DNA of 40,866 nucleotides from Dehalococcoidia bacterium (GTDB lineage: Bacteria > Chloroflexota > Dehalococcoidia > CAUJGQ01). Under the pieces are notes generated by a model, which ran no database searches, was not told the DNA's origin, and saw nothing but the letters and a program-made list of their open reading frames with translations. Every line of letters starts with the position of its first letter. Positions within the stretch are counted from its first letter, which is position 1. The stretch is from NCBI GenBank assembly GCA_035310145.1, contig DATGEL010000123.1, forward strand, positions 1 through 40,866. Reading direction: 5' to 3'. This document shows positions 1-7,582 of this stretch, one piece after another. The position numbers were made by a program, and so were the translations under genes.

Positions 1-88
1 ACTCCGAGGCATAGTCTTTGCGGTGCTCGACCACCATGCGCACCGCCCGTTCGCGTAACTCGGCAGGGTACCTGGTCACCTTTGCCAT
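1..88 (-). CDS. IS3-family transposase OrfA, N-terminal part (runs off the window)
   Basis: The 29 visible codons begin MAKVTRYPAELRERAVRMVV and continue with VEHRKDYASE, the usual opening of IS3-type OrfA proteins. OrfA carries a helix-turn-helix that binds the IS ends and is normally joined to the OrfB catalytic subunit by a programmed frameshift. The ATG at 88-86 is preceded by GAGAGGACGGAGCA, a good ribosome-binding site. The terminal inverted repeat lies about 20 bp further upstream, so this is the genuine 5' end of an IS. Only the beginning is inside the window, so intactness cannot be judged. It is not the same copy as the orfB fragments at 4.76-7.46 kb, whose right end does not show this terminal sequence. 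Confidence 0.85.
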   Translation of the reverse strand, partial: MAKVTRYPAELRERAVRMVVEHRKDYASE

Positions 89-110
89 TGCTCCGTCCTC
101 TCAAAGTCCG

Positions 111-138
111 GAGCCTCCAGGATACCCGGGGCGGTTCA
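111..138 (-). repeat. Terminal inverted repeat of the IS3-family element
   Basis: Read on the minus strand the stretch starts TGAACCGCCCCGGGTATCC and continues with GGAGGCTCC. TGAACCGCCCCGGG is a terminus I recall from many IS3-family elements. It sits about 20 bp upstream of the OrfA start, where an IS end should be. The element therefore ends near base 138. The partner repeat and the target duplication cannot be checked because the other end is outside the window. Confidence 0.7.
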
Positions 139-237
139 GCTTAGACTGCTGCATACTCACAGACAACCCTCCGTACGGGGCTGCCGTCTAGTGCAGCGTA
201 ACCATCACGCCACCAGCACGTGATGGCGGTGTGATGG

Positions 238-384
238 AAAGCAGGGTAACGGGAATGGCAAATCGGCTGTGAGAAGCCGCCGATTCACGCCTAAAACAGA
301 GTCACTGCTTAAGAAGCGGGCAGGACAGTTAGTTGGAAGGCAGGAGCTCTACCCCTGAGCTACTCCCGCAAAGCAGGGTAACGG
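238..384. repeat. 15-bp perfect direct repeat AAAGCAGGGTAACGG (238-252 and 370-384)
   Basis: The same 15 bases occur at 238-252 and at 370-384, 132 bp apart. The second copy begins at base 370, directly next to the 5' end of the tRNA-Gly half (base 369). A related GAAGCAGGGTAGCG occurs at about 3536-3549, upstream of the nitronate monooxygenase. The repeat may be a duplication left by an excised or rearranged element. Its function is unknown. Confidence 0.7.
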
Positions 385-399
385 CCGTAGGCGTGAATC
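282..399. repeat. 12-bp perfect inverted repeat (282-293 / 388-399) enclosing the tRNA fragment
   Basis: GATTCACGCCTA at 282-293 is the exact reverse complement of TAGGCGTGAATC at 388-399. The 94 bp between the arms include the tRNA-Gly half and the second direct-repeat copy. The arrangement resembles a very small non-autonomous element or the paired remains of two IS ends. No flanking target duplication is evident. Confidence 0.6.
333..369 (-). pseudogene. 5' half of a tRNA-Gly(UCC), truncated at the anticodon loop
   Basis: On the minus strand the bases from 369 down read as an acceptor 5' strand GCGGGAG, then TA, then a perfect D arm GCTC-AGGGGTA-GAGC, then anticodon-stem strand CCTGC and anticodon loop CTTCCAA. 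That loop has U33, anticodon UCC and A37-A38, as in tRNA-Gly(UCC). The sequence then continues CTAACTGTCC, which cannot pair with CCTGC, and no T arm or 3' acceptor strand follows. The homology stops exactly at the 3' edge of the anticodon loop, a common crossover point for tRNA-targeting integrases. It cannot fold as a working tRNA. Confidence 0.7.
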
Positions 400-654
400 C
401 CGCCTGCCGGCCAGCGACACAATCCGGCAGTTAGGGACGCTACTTCGCACCCTTGCCCCTATTCTAGGGGCGCGCTTTGGCGTTCGGCAATGCCTGCCGA
501 GCGGACCCGGCACCTGGCGTCACTGCGCAGTGCGCCCGGCTTCGCTTGCTAAGCCGCCGATAGCCGGCCCGTTCTTGCTTGCTCGGTTGCGCGGCATGGC
601 ACATCACCTACACTTGCCTTGTCTGCCCGTAGGCATTGCGAAGCAAGAGCGCCA

Positions 655-2211
655 ATGGCCGCTGCACCGCCATCCCGCGTCCGGCTCGCCGAGCTCTTGG
701 CCGCCCTCTCCCTGGCCACCGATCTCGGCATGGGCCAGCCGATGGAGCAGGCGCTCCGTACCTGCCTGCTGTCGGTCGCTGCCGGCCAGACACTCGGGCT
801 CGACGTCCAGACCCTGTCCGAGGCGTACTACCTCGGACTCCTGCGCTTCATCGGCTGCACGGCCGACGCGCACGAGCAGGCGCTGCTGGTTGGTGGCGAC
901 GAGATCGCCCACCGCGCCGGCCTCGCGCCCGTCGTGATGGGCGGCGTCCCCGACGTCCTCGGCTACCTCGCCCGCCACCTGGCCGCCGACCGTCCACCGC
1001 TCACCCGACTGCGGCTGCTTGTCGGCATGTTCGCCGCCGGCTCGCGTGATGCCAAGCGCTCCATCGCGGTGCACTGCGAGGTGGCGCAGATGCTGGCCAC
1101 CCGCTTCGGCCTGCGTGCGTCCATCGCGGTGGGCGTGGGCCAGCTCTTCGAGCACTGGGACGGCAAGGGGGTTCCTGGACAGCTCCGCGGCGCGGCCATC
1201 CCGCTGCCGGTACGGATCGTGGCGGTGGCCCGGGACGTAGACGTATTCCATCAACTGGGCGGCTGGGACCTGGCGAGCACGACGCTGCAGCGACGCCGGG
1301 GGAAGGCTTATGACCCGGCCGTGGTCGATGCGTTTCTAAGCGATGGCGAGCACTGGACCGCCGCTGCCGGAGCATCGTCGGCCTGGGAGGCCGTGCTCGC
1401 GGCCGAGCCCGGCGAGCCACTACTGGTCGGCGACGTTCGCCTGGACGGCGTGCTGCATGCACTGGCCGACTTCACCGACCTCAAGTCGCCGTACACGCTC
1501 GGGCATTCCTCGGCGGTTGCTGACCTGGCCGGCATTGCCGCGCCGCTCGCCAGGCTCGACGAACTCGACACCAGGACGGTGCAGCGGGCAGGGCTGGTCC
1601 ACGACCTAGGCCGCACCGGCATCCCAAACGGCATCTGGGACAAGCCGGGGCCGCTGTCGGCCGCGGAGTGGGAGCGGGTGCGCCTGCACCCCTATCTCTC
1701 CGAGCGGATCCTCTCCTATGTGCCCGCGCTCCGGCCGCTGGCCGTGCTGGCCGGTGCACATCATGAGCGGCAGGACGGCAGCGGCTACCATCGGGGCAGC
1801 TCCGGGCAGGCCTTTCCCATGGGAGCCCGCATCCTGGCGGCGGCGGATGCCTACCAGGCGATGACCCAGCCTCGCCCTCATCGCCCGGCGCTCACCGCCG
1901 ATGCCGCCGCAGCAGCGCTCCGCCAGGAGGCAGCGAGCGGCCGGCTGGACCCGGGTGCCGTCAGAGCGGTGCTGGAAGCGGCGGGGCACCGCGCAGCCAC
2001 TACGCGGGCGGCGTACCCCGCAGGCTTGACGGACCGGGAAGTCGAGGTGCTGCAGCGCATCAGCCGCGGGCTGTCCAATCGGCTGGTCGCCGCGGAGCTC
2101 GGCATTGCGCCGAAGACGGTCGCGCGCCACATCGAGAATCTCTACGCCAAGCTTGGTGTCTCCAGCCGCCCGGCGGCGGCACTCTTCGCCATGCAGCACG
2201 ACCTGCTCTAG
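655..2211 (+). CDS. HD-GYP-type phosphohydrolase fused to a LuxR-family HTH
   Basis: The 518-residue product is built as a two-part regulator. The first half looks like a degenerate HD-GYP copy: it retains EHWDGKGVPGQLRG, resembling the HHExxDGxGYP segment, but I see no HD pair. The second half is better preserved, with LVHDLGRTGIPNG (HD pair) and AHHERQDGSGYHRG, where the GYP proline is His. HD-GYP domains usually hydrolyse c-di-GMP. The last 65 residues, from about AGLTDREVEVLQRISRGLSN, are a LuxR/GerE DNA-binding helix-turn-helix. I chose ATG 655 over the TTG 36 bp upstream because the homology-like part starts there; the ribosome-binding site is weak in both cases. The gene is followed by an alpha/beta hydrolase on the same strand. 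It may couple a metabolite or nucleotide signal to transcription, but whether the enzyme half is active is uncertain. Confidence 0.8.
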   Translation: MAAAPPSRVRLAELLAALSLATDLGMGQPMEQALRTCLLSVAAGQTLGLDVQTLSEAYYLGLLRFIGCTADAHEQALLVGGDEIAHRAGLAPVVMGGVPDVLGYLARHLAADRPPLTRLRLLVGMFAAGSRDAKRSIAVHCEVAQMLATRFGLRASIAVGVGQLFEHWDGKGVPGQLRGAAIPLPVRIVAVARDVDVFHQLGGWDLASTTLQRRRGKAYDPAVVDAFLSDGEHWTAAAGASSAWEAVLAAEPGEPLLVGDVRLDGVLHALADFTDLKSPYTLGHSSAVADLAGIAAPLARLDELDTRTVQRAGLVHDLGRTGIPNGIWDKPGPLSAAEWERVRLHPYLSERILSYVPALRPLAVLAGAHHERQDGSGYHRGSSGQAFPMGARILAAADAYQAMTQPRPHRPALTADAAAAALRQEAASGRLDPGAVRAVLEAAGHRAATTRAAYPAGLTDREVEVLQRISRGLSNRLVAAELGIAPKTVARHIENLYAKLGVSSRPAAALFAMQHDLL

Positions 2212-2357
2212 GGTCGCGTCTCGGCTCCATCCAAATTGGGTCGATCACCCCATGTGCCGGGCTCTGGCAGCGGCGATGCTGCAGCCATCACCGCTTGTGT
2301 CGCGGGTCGGTCCATTGCCGGACACCCGAACGCAGCGCTTTGAGAGGAGGTGCCGTC

Positions 2358-3179
2358 ATGCAGGTCTCAGTGCGGAGCACGGGAACGGTCAGCGCCAACG
2401 GCGCGGAGCTGTACTACGAGCGGCGCGGGAGCGGGCCAGCGGTTCTGTTCATCTCCGGCGCCACCGGGGACGCAGGCCACTTTGCGCAGGTGGCGGACTT
2501 GCTCGCCGACGAGTTCACCGTCATCACGTACGACCGGCGGGGCAACTCGCGCAGCCCGCGGCCGGCCGGCTGGACGACCACGTCGATGGACGAGCAGGCC
2601 GACGATGCCGCCGGCCTGCTGCGGGCACTGGGGCTCGCGCCGGCCGCAGCCCTCGGCACCAGCGGCGGAGCACTCGTCCTGCTCAGCCTGCTGCAGCGCC
2701 ATCCCGAGGTGGTGCGCGGGGCACTCGTGCACGAGCCGCCGCTGGTCTCTATGCTCCCCAACGCCGCCGAAATCGGCGCCGAGCTCCAGACGCAGTTGCA
2801 GCAGGCCCTGGCGGAGGGTGGCCCGCGGGGAGCGATGGCGGCCTTCATTCGGGCCGAGGCCGGCGTCGCGAGCTTCGAGCAGCTCGATCCCGCGCTGCGT
2901 GAGCGCATGCTGACCAACGGCGAGTTGTTCTTCTCGCTGGAGCTACCCGCATTCGTGTCGTACGTCCCCGATGCCCCGGCACTGCTGCAAGCGACGGTGC
3001 CGTTCAAGGTGCTGGCCGGGAGGGAGAGCCGCGGGGTGTACACGCATGAATCCGCTCGGTGGCTGGCCGGCCGCCTGGGCACCGATCTGACGGAAGTGCC
3101 CGGCGCCCATGCGCCGTACTTCGACCAACCGTACGCGCTCGCCGAGGCGCTCCGACCGCTGCTGGCGCAACTCGGTTAG
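2358..3179 (+). CDS. Alpha/beta hydrolase
   Basis: This is a 273-residue alpha/beta-hydrolase-fold enzyme of the usual cytoplasmic size. The oxyanion region is FISGATGDAGHF (about residues 31-42), the nucleophile elbow is LGTSGGALV (Ser near residue 98), and the catalytic His is in PGAHAPYFDQP near the C-terminus. ATG 2358 is preceded by GAGAGGAGGTG, a strong ribosome-binding site, which decides the start over an upstream in-frame GTG or ATG. The substrate cannot be read from the sequence. It follows the HD-GYP/LuxR gene by 146 bp and might be its target, which is an inference from position only. Confidence 0.87.
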   Translation: MQVSVRSTGTVSANGAELYYERRGSGPAVLFISGATGDAGHFAQVADLLADEFTVITYDRRGNSRSPRPAGWTTTSMDEQADDAAGLLRALGLAPAAALGTSGGALVLLSLLQRHPEVVRGALVHEPPLVSMLPNAAEIGAELQTQLQQALAEGGPRGAMAAFIRAEAGVASFEQLDPALRERMLTNGELFFSLELPAFVSYVPDAPALLQATVPFKVLAGRESRGVYTHESARWLAGRLGTDLTEVPGAHAPYFDQPYALAEALRPLLAQLG

Positions 3180-3297
3180 CTACACTGGGCAGCGGCCGTG
3201 CCGGCCGGGGGTCGTGACCGCGGCCGGCACGGTAGCGATATTCAGCTGGGTGCGCTCAAGGACAAGGCAGGGAAGGGCCACGACGACATCCGCAAGC

Positions 3298-3480
3298 GGG
3301 TATCTGCTGAGCGGTGGCAGCGCCGAGCTTGAGCGTCTGCGCCTGCAGGCCCGCGTGTGGGAGCCGGAGGCAGAGGCACTGCTCGACCGCATCGACGGGC
3401 AGCCCGGCTGGCGCTGTCTGGACCGGGGCTGCGGGGCGATGGGCGTCCTGGGGCCGGTGAGCCGGCGCACAGGACCCGGC
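3298..3480 (+). pseudogene. N-terminal remnant of a SAM-dependent methyltransferase
   Basis: About 61 codons read GYLLSGGSAELERLRLQARV, then a segment ending in WRCLDRGCGAMGVLGPVSRR. This is the N-terminal helix plus motif I (usually LDxGCGxG) of a class I methyltransferase. After TGPGD the protein-like sequence stops and no motifs II-IV follow before the nitronate monooxygenase gene. The glycine-rich loop itself is altered (LDRGCG rather than LDxGCG with a small hydrophobic). No start codon with a ribosome-binding site precedes it. It is a truncated gene, and the loss of its 3' part coincides with the short repeat at 3524-3537. Confidence 0.65.
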
Positions 3481-3523
3481 GACCTGGGTGAGCGCCTTTC
3501 TCCTGGTACAGGTCTGGGGACAG

Positions 3524-3537
3524 CTGCCGGCCAGCGA
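3524..3537. repeat. 14-bp repeat CTGCCGGCCAGCGA, second copy of 404-417
   Basis: CTGCCGGCCAGCGA occurs at 404-417 and again at 3524-3537 in the same orientation. In both places a GCAGGGTA motif lies within about 30 bp (373-380 and 3539-3546). The two copies bracket the HD-GYP regulator, the hydrolase and the truncated methyltransferase, so they may mark the edges of a segment that moved or lost DNA by short-repeat recombination. Confidence 0.5.
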
Positions 3538-3599
3538 AGCAGGGTAGCGCGGCCCGGCCTTGGAGAGCCGCGCCGACACGCGAAGGTTTGGAGAAAACG

Positions 3600-4580
3600 A
3601 TGGCAACGCGTTTCACCGAGTTAGTCGGGTGCAGCGCACCCATTCAGCAGGCCCCCATGGGCGGGGTCTCGTCGGACGAGCTCTGTGCCGCCGTCTCTGA
3701 AGCTGGCGGGCTCGGCATGATCTCCGGCGCGGGGATGAGCGCCGAGCTGCTGCAGGCCAAGCTCGACCATGTACGGTCGTTGACGGCGAAGCCAATCGGC
3801 GTCAACTTCTTGATCCCGGTCCTCGATCGAGAATGCCTCCGTTTGGCCTCACGCTCAGTGCGCGTTGTTGACTTCTTCTGGGGTGAGCCCGATCCGCAGC
3901 TGGTGGCGTTCGCACACGAGGGCGGTGCGCTTGTCAGCTGGCAGGTGGGGACGGTGGCCGAAGCGATCGCGGCGGAACGTGCGGGCTGCGACGTCGTTAT
4001 CGCCCAGGGAGTTGAGGCGGGTGGCCATATCTGGGGCACGCTGGGCCTGCTTCCGCTGCTCTCGCAGGTATTAGACGAGGTCTCCGTTCCCGTGCTGGCG
4101 GCGGGCGGCATCGGCAGCGCGCGCTCGCTTGCGGCGGTGCTGGCAGCCGGGGCGGCCGGTGCGCGCTGCGGCACACGTTTCGCCGCTGCCGCCGAGTCCG
4201 CGGCTCACCCGACCTATGTCGAAGCGCTGATCCGCGCGCGGGCCGAAGACGCGGTCCGTACGGACCTGTTCCACGTGGGCTGCCCGCTCTGTCCGTCGAC
4301 GCACGGCGTGCTGAAGTCGGCCATTGAGGCGGCCGAGTCGCTCGCTTCCGACGTGGTCGGTGAGATGGAGATGCAGGGAAGAACGTTCCCGATCGCGAAG
4401 TTCCACGGCGTCCCGCCGTTTCGCCCGATCCGCGGGCACGTCGAGGCGATGGCCTTGTACGCGGGCCAGTCCGTGGGTGGCGTCCACGGGGTGCAGACGG
4501 CGGCCGAAATCGTCGCAGAGTTGTTGGGAGACGCCGGCCAAGCCGCGGCAGGCACCGCGGCCCACTCGGCCATCGCGTAA
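3600..4580 (+). CDS. Nitronate monooxygenase / 2-nitropropane dioxygenase family
   Basis: This 326-residue TIM-barrel flavoprotein belongs to the family that uses FMN and oxygen to oxidise alkyl nitronates to carbonyl compounds and nitrite. The entry APIQQAPMGGVSS is the first barrel strand. AQGVEAGGHIWGT carries the His used as general base. VPVLAAGGIGSARSLAAVLA and GARCGTRFAAAAES bind the FMN phosphate. The C-terminal lid is present and the length is normal. ATG 3600 has GGAG seven bases upstream; an in-frame TTG at 3588 is a poorer start. It lies just left of the interrupted IS3 orfB, and the gene itself looks intact. Related FMN enzymes of fatty-acid metabolism (FabK-like) are a weaker alternative. 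Confidence 0.88.
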   Translation: MATRFTELVGCSAPIQQAPMGGVSSDELCAAVSEAGGLGMISGAGMSAELLQAKLDHVRSLTAKPIGVNFLIPVLDRECLRLASRSVRVVDFFWGEPDPQLVAFAHEGGALVSWQVGTVAEAIAAERAGCDVVIAQGVEAGGHIWGTLGLLPLLSQVLDEVSVPVLAAGGIGSARSLAAVLAAGAAGARCGTRFAAAAESAAHPTYVEALIRARAEDAVRTDLFHVGCPLCPSTHGVLKSAIEAAESLASDVVGEMEMQGRTFPIAKFHGVPPFRPIRGHVEAMALYAGQSVGGVHGVQTAAEIVAELLGDAGQAAAGTAAHSAIA

Positions 4581-4759
4581 CCATGAGGCGAGCACGAGCT
4601 GCGGCCCGTCGGACGACATCCGCTGGCGCCGCGAGCGGTTGAGCTCGAGCTTGGCAGTTCTCCACCATTGACAGGGAGCAACGAACCCACGTCTGGGGTA
4701 CCTGGCAGGGCAGGTTTGGTGGACGTGCAGGCACGAATGGTCCCGGCCACGAGAAAGGC

Positions 4760-5052
4760 GTGGACCCGCGTCGCTACGCCGCCGCCCGGGACGTAGCGCT
4801 GCGCGACGCCATCGAGCGCGTGGTGCTGGCCTTTCCGGGCTACGGCTATCGGCGAGTGACGCACGCGCTCGTGCGCGACGGCTGGGCGGTCAACCACAAG
4901 CGCGTGCTGCGCGTGATGCGGCAGGAGGCGTTGCTCTGCGAGGTGCGTCGCCGCTTCGTGCCGACGACCGATTCCAGCCATGGCTACCGCCGCTACCCGA
5001 ATCTGCTCGCCGGGCTGACGCTGGTGCGTCCTGACCAGGCCTGGGTGGCGGA
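4760..5052 (+). pseudogene. IS3-type transposase orfB, 5' fragment
   Basis: The reading frame contains FPGYGYRRVTHALVRDGW and VNHKRVLRVMRQEALL, the HTH_21 region that precedes the integrase core of IS3-family OrfB, and then LVRPDQAWVA, where the catalytic core begins. After base 5052 the protein sequence is broken by the 1,923-bp element at 5053-6975. The usual N-terminal residues of OrfB are missing upstream of 4760 and no orfA accompanies it, so this copy was already truncated on the left. The reading frame resumes at 6976. Confidence 0.85.
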
Positions 5053-5075
5053 AATAGTCAGAACGCAAAGGACAA
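5053..5075 (+). repeat. Left end of the serine-recombinase element (attL half-site)
   Basis: AATAGTCAGAACGCAAAGG plus ACAA forms the left inverted end. It lies inside the 3' end of the recombinase reading frame, where it encodes RFCPLRSDY on the minus strand. The conserved protein tail and the recombination site therefore overlap. GA at 5051-5052 is the proposed crossover dinucleotide. Confidence 0.75.
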
Positions 5076-6658
5076 AAGCGCACGGCCTCACTGCTGGAGC
5101 GGGTGGGAATGACGGAGCGGATTTCCACCTCACCGTCCGCGACGATCACGCGGTCACTCAGTAGCTCGACCAGCTGACGCCGCTGCTCGAAGGTTGCCGT
5201 GATCAGCTCCGCTCCGACCCGCCGGCAGAAGTCTTCCGCCGACCGGATCATCCCCGCGATCTCCTGCTCGCGGTCGACTTGGGCCGCCAACTGGTTCTCC
5301 TGGCCCGCGAGCGTGTGCTGCCGCTGCTCCAAGTCGCGTCGGCGCCGTTCGTACTCCTCCAGCGCGATCACGGCACCCCAATAGGCCTCCGTCAACCGCT
5401 CCACTTGCTGGATGCGCTGGTGGCGGGCACGCCGCAGTTGCTCCCGTCGCGCCTGCAGATCCTGCGGCAGCCACTGCCCGCGTGCGGCCCGGGTGAGTGC
5501 CTCGGCGACCTGGTCGGGATGCGTAAGCACGGCGCACAGGTCCTGCCACACGAGCGCATCTAACTGACCGGCCGGGCTGAAGCGCGACGGGCATTTCGTC
5601 TCCTTGCGGGTGTCAATGGCCTCCCCTTTGCCCGCGCCGACGTAATACAGGTGCCCACCCTGGACATGGCGTCCGACGCACGCGGAGCGGCAGACCCCAC
5701 AGCTCACCAGCGCCCGCAACAAGTAGTGCTACGTCGTGTTGTGCCGGCGGGCGAAGCTCGGATTCTGCGCCCGCCGGCCTCGCGCTTGCTCGAATTGGTC
5801 CGCGCTGATGATGGCCGGGATCGCCGCGCCCGGAATCCACTCCTCCGGTGGGCGTTCGGTCAGGCTCTCGTGCGGCCGCCCGATTGGATGCGTCGCCGAG
5901 CGGCGGCGGCGCGGCGGTCGGGGGCGAAAGCGCTCGGCGTACACCTGCCCGGTGTAGGCCGGCTGGCGCAAGAGGGCCCGCAGCGTGCACAGGCTCCACA
6001 GGCGCCCCCCGCTCGGGATCGGTATGCCCTGCGCCTGCAGCTGCCGCGAGGGCCCGGCCAAACTGACACGTTCCGCGGTGTACTGGGCAAAGATGGCCTG
6101 GATGACCGCTGCCTGCGCTTCGTCAATGCGCACCCCCGCTGGGTCGCGTGGATGGTCGGGATCGAACCGATAGCCGTACAGAGGCTTGGTCCAGGGCAGC
6201 AGGATGCCGGTCCGATACTTTGCCTGCCGCCCACGCCGCAGCCGGTCGGCGATCAGCGTGCGCTCGTATTCGGCGACCGCACTGCGAATCTGGAGCAGCA
6301 GCCGGTCATGCCGGTCCGTCCCCATCGGCCGATCCAGAAACTCGACCGCGCAGCCAGCGTGCTCCAACTCATCGAGCACAATCATCTGGTGGACGTAGTT
6401 GCGGGCCAAGCGCTCGGGTTCGGTGATGAGCACGCGGTCGATGTCGCCGCGCCGCGCCGCATCGCGCAGGCCGTCGAGGCCGGGGCGGTTCAGGCTGGCG
6501 CCGCTGTGTCCATCATCGCGAAAGATGTGGACGTCGCTCACGGGCCAGCCCTGAGCGGTGGCGTGGGCACGCAGGCGGTCCAGGTGCTGATCGATCGTCT
6601 GCGCACGGGCTTGATCGAGGGTCGAGACACGGGCATAGAGGGCCACCCGCACGGTCAT
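5053..6658 (-). pseudogene. Large serine recombinase, interrupted by one in-frame TAG
   Basis: The protein starts MTVRVALYARVSTLDQ, with the catalytic Ser in YARVS. It continues with FRDDGHSGASLNRPGL and ITEPERLARN (resolvase catalytic domain, about 1-150). Next are the recombinase domain with KPLYGYRFDPDHPRDPAGV, a zinc-ribbon-like part with LRALVSCGVCRSAC, and a coiled-coil-rich tail ending VIPTRSSSEAVRFCPLRSDY at the element boundary. A single TAG at 5731-5729, just before the zinc ribbon, splits the frame into 309 codons and about 225 more. No frameshift is involved. The frame has no stop of its own inside the element and runs on into the flanking DNA. ATG 6658 has GGAGGTG upstream. In the ribbon, one expected Cys (YYVC) is Gly. 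It is likely inactive now unless the TAG is suppressed or is a sequencing error. Confidence 0.85.
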
Positions 6659-6827
6659 GCATCACCTCCTGCGGGGTCGTGACCGGAGCCGGCCGCACCA
6701 GGTGCGGCTCCCGCTCTGGAATGGTGGAGTTGGACCAGCGCAGGCGGAGTTGGTAGGCGCGATCCCAGCGCTGCTGAGCGTCGGGGGAGGGACTCACTTG
6801 CCGGTGCACGCGCCACGGCTGTTTCAT
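6513..6827 (-). CDS. Small unknown protein upstream of the recombinase
   Basis: This 104-codon frame opens at an ATG with GTGGAGGCAGCC immediately upstream, an excellent ribosome-binding site. It reads MKQPWRVHRQVSPSPDAQQR and then WDRAYQLRLRW. About 55 codons precede the recombinase start, and the rest overlaps the recombinase in another frame, so the biologically used part may be only the N-terminal half. From memory, short proteins with a QRRWDRAYQLLLxW-like segment occur just upstream of large serine recombinases; I could not check this. It could be an accessory factor such as a directionality factor, or only a leader that feeds ribosomes to the recombinase start. Confidence 0.4.
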   Translation of the reverse strand: MKQPWRVHRQVSPSPDAQQRWDRAYQLRLRWSNSTIPEREPHLVRPAPVTTPQEVMHDRAGGPLCPCLDPRSSPCADDRSAPGPPACPRHRSGLARERRPHLSR

Positions 6828-6844
6828 GGCTGCCTCCACAATGA

Positions 6845-7459
<615 letters not shown>

Positions 7460-7582
7460 CTTGCGCTGTGGTCCGCATCTTGGGGTGCACCACATTAGTG
7501 TCGCGGTCCTGGCGCCACTCGGAATGTCAGGGTTAGATTGCTAACCCGAGCCGATGAGAGCAGGATGGTAAGTACAAAGCTC

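Larger units (their letters stand above)
139..654. other. 516-bp non-coding stretch with repeats and a tRNA fragment
   Basis: No convincing gene lies between the IS end and the HD-GYP gene. The stretch is less GC-rich than its neighbours. It holds a 15-bp direct repeat (238-252, 370-384), a 12-bp inverted repeat (282-293, 388-399), a small hairpin CGGCT/AGCCG at about 264-279 and the 5' half of a tRNA-Gly. Several short translations are possible between 530 and 654, but none has a recognisable protein sequence or a ribosome-binding site. It looks like a scar of earlier mobile-element activity plus the promoter region of the gene that follows. Confidence 0.6.

Noticed and set aside
310-369. 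A complete tRNA lacking a T arm, using TGCCCGC (323-317) as acceptor 3' strand
   Set aside because: Only five of seven acceptor pairs form well, the anticodon stem cannot close, and T-armless tRNAs are not expected in bacteria. It is treated as a tRNA half.
3536-3556. GCAGGGTAGCGCGG resembling the conserved T-box riboswitch AGGGTGGTACCGCG
   Set aside because: The match lacks the GGTACC core, there is no specifier stem, antiterminator or terminator, and the downstream gene is not an aminoacyl-tRNA or amino-acid gene.
4214-5052. Minus-strand continuation of the recombinase frame beyond the element
   Set aside because: Past base 5053 the translation is the antisense of orfB and the nitronate monooxygenase. 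It is only read-through until the next stop, not extra recombinase sequence.
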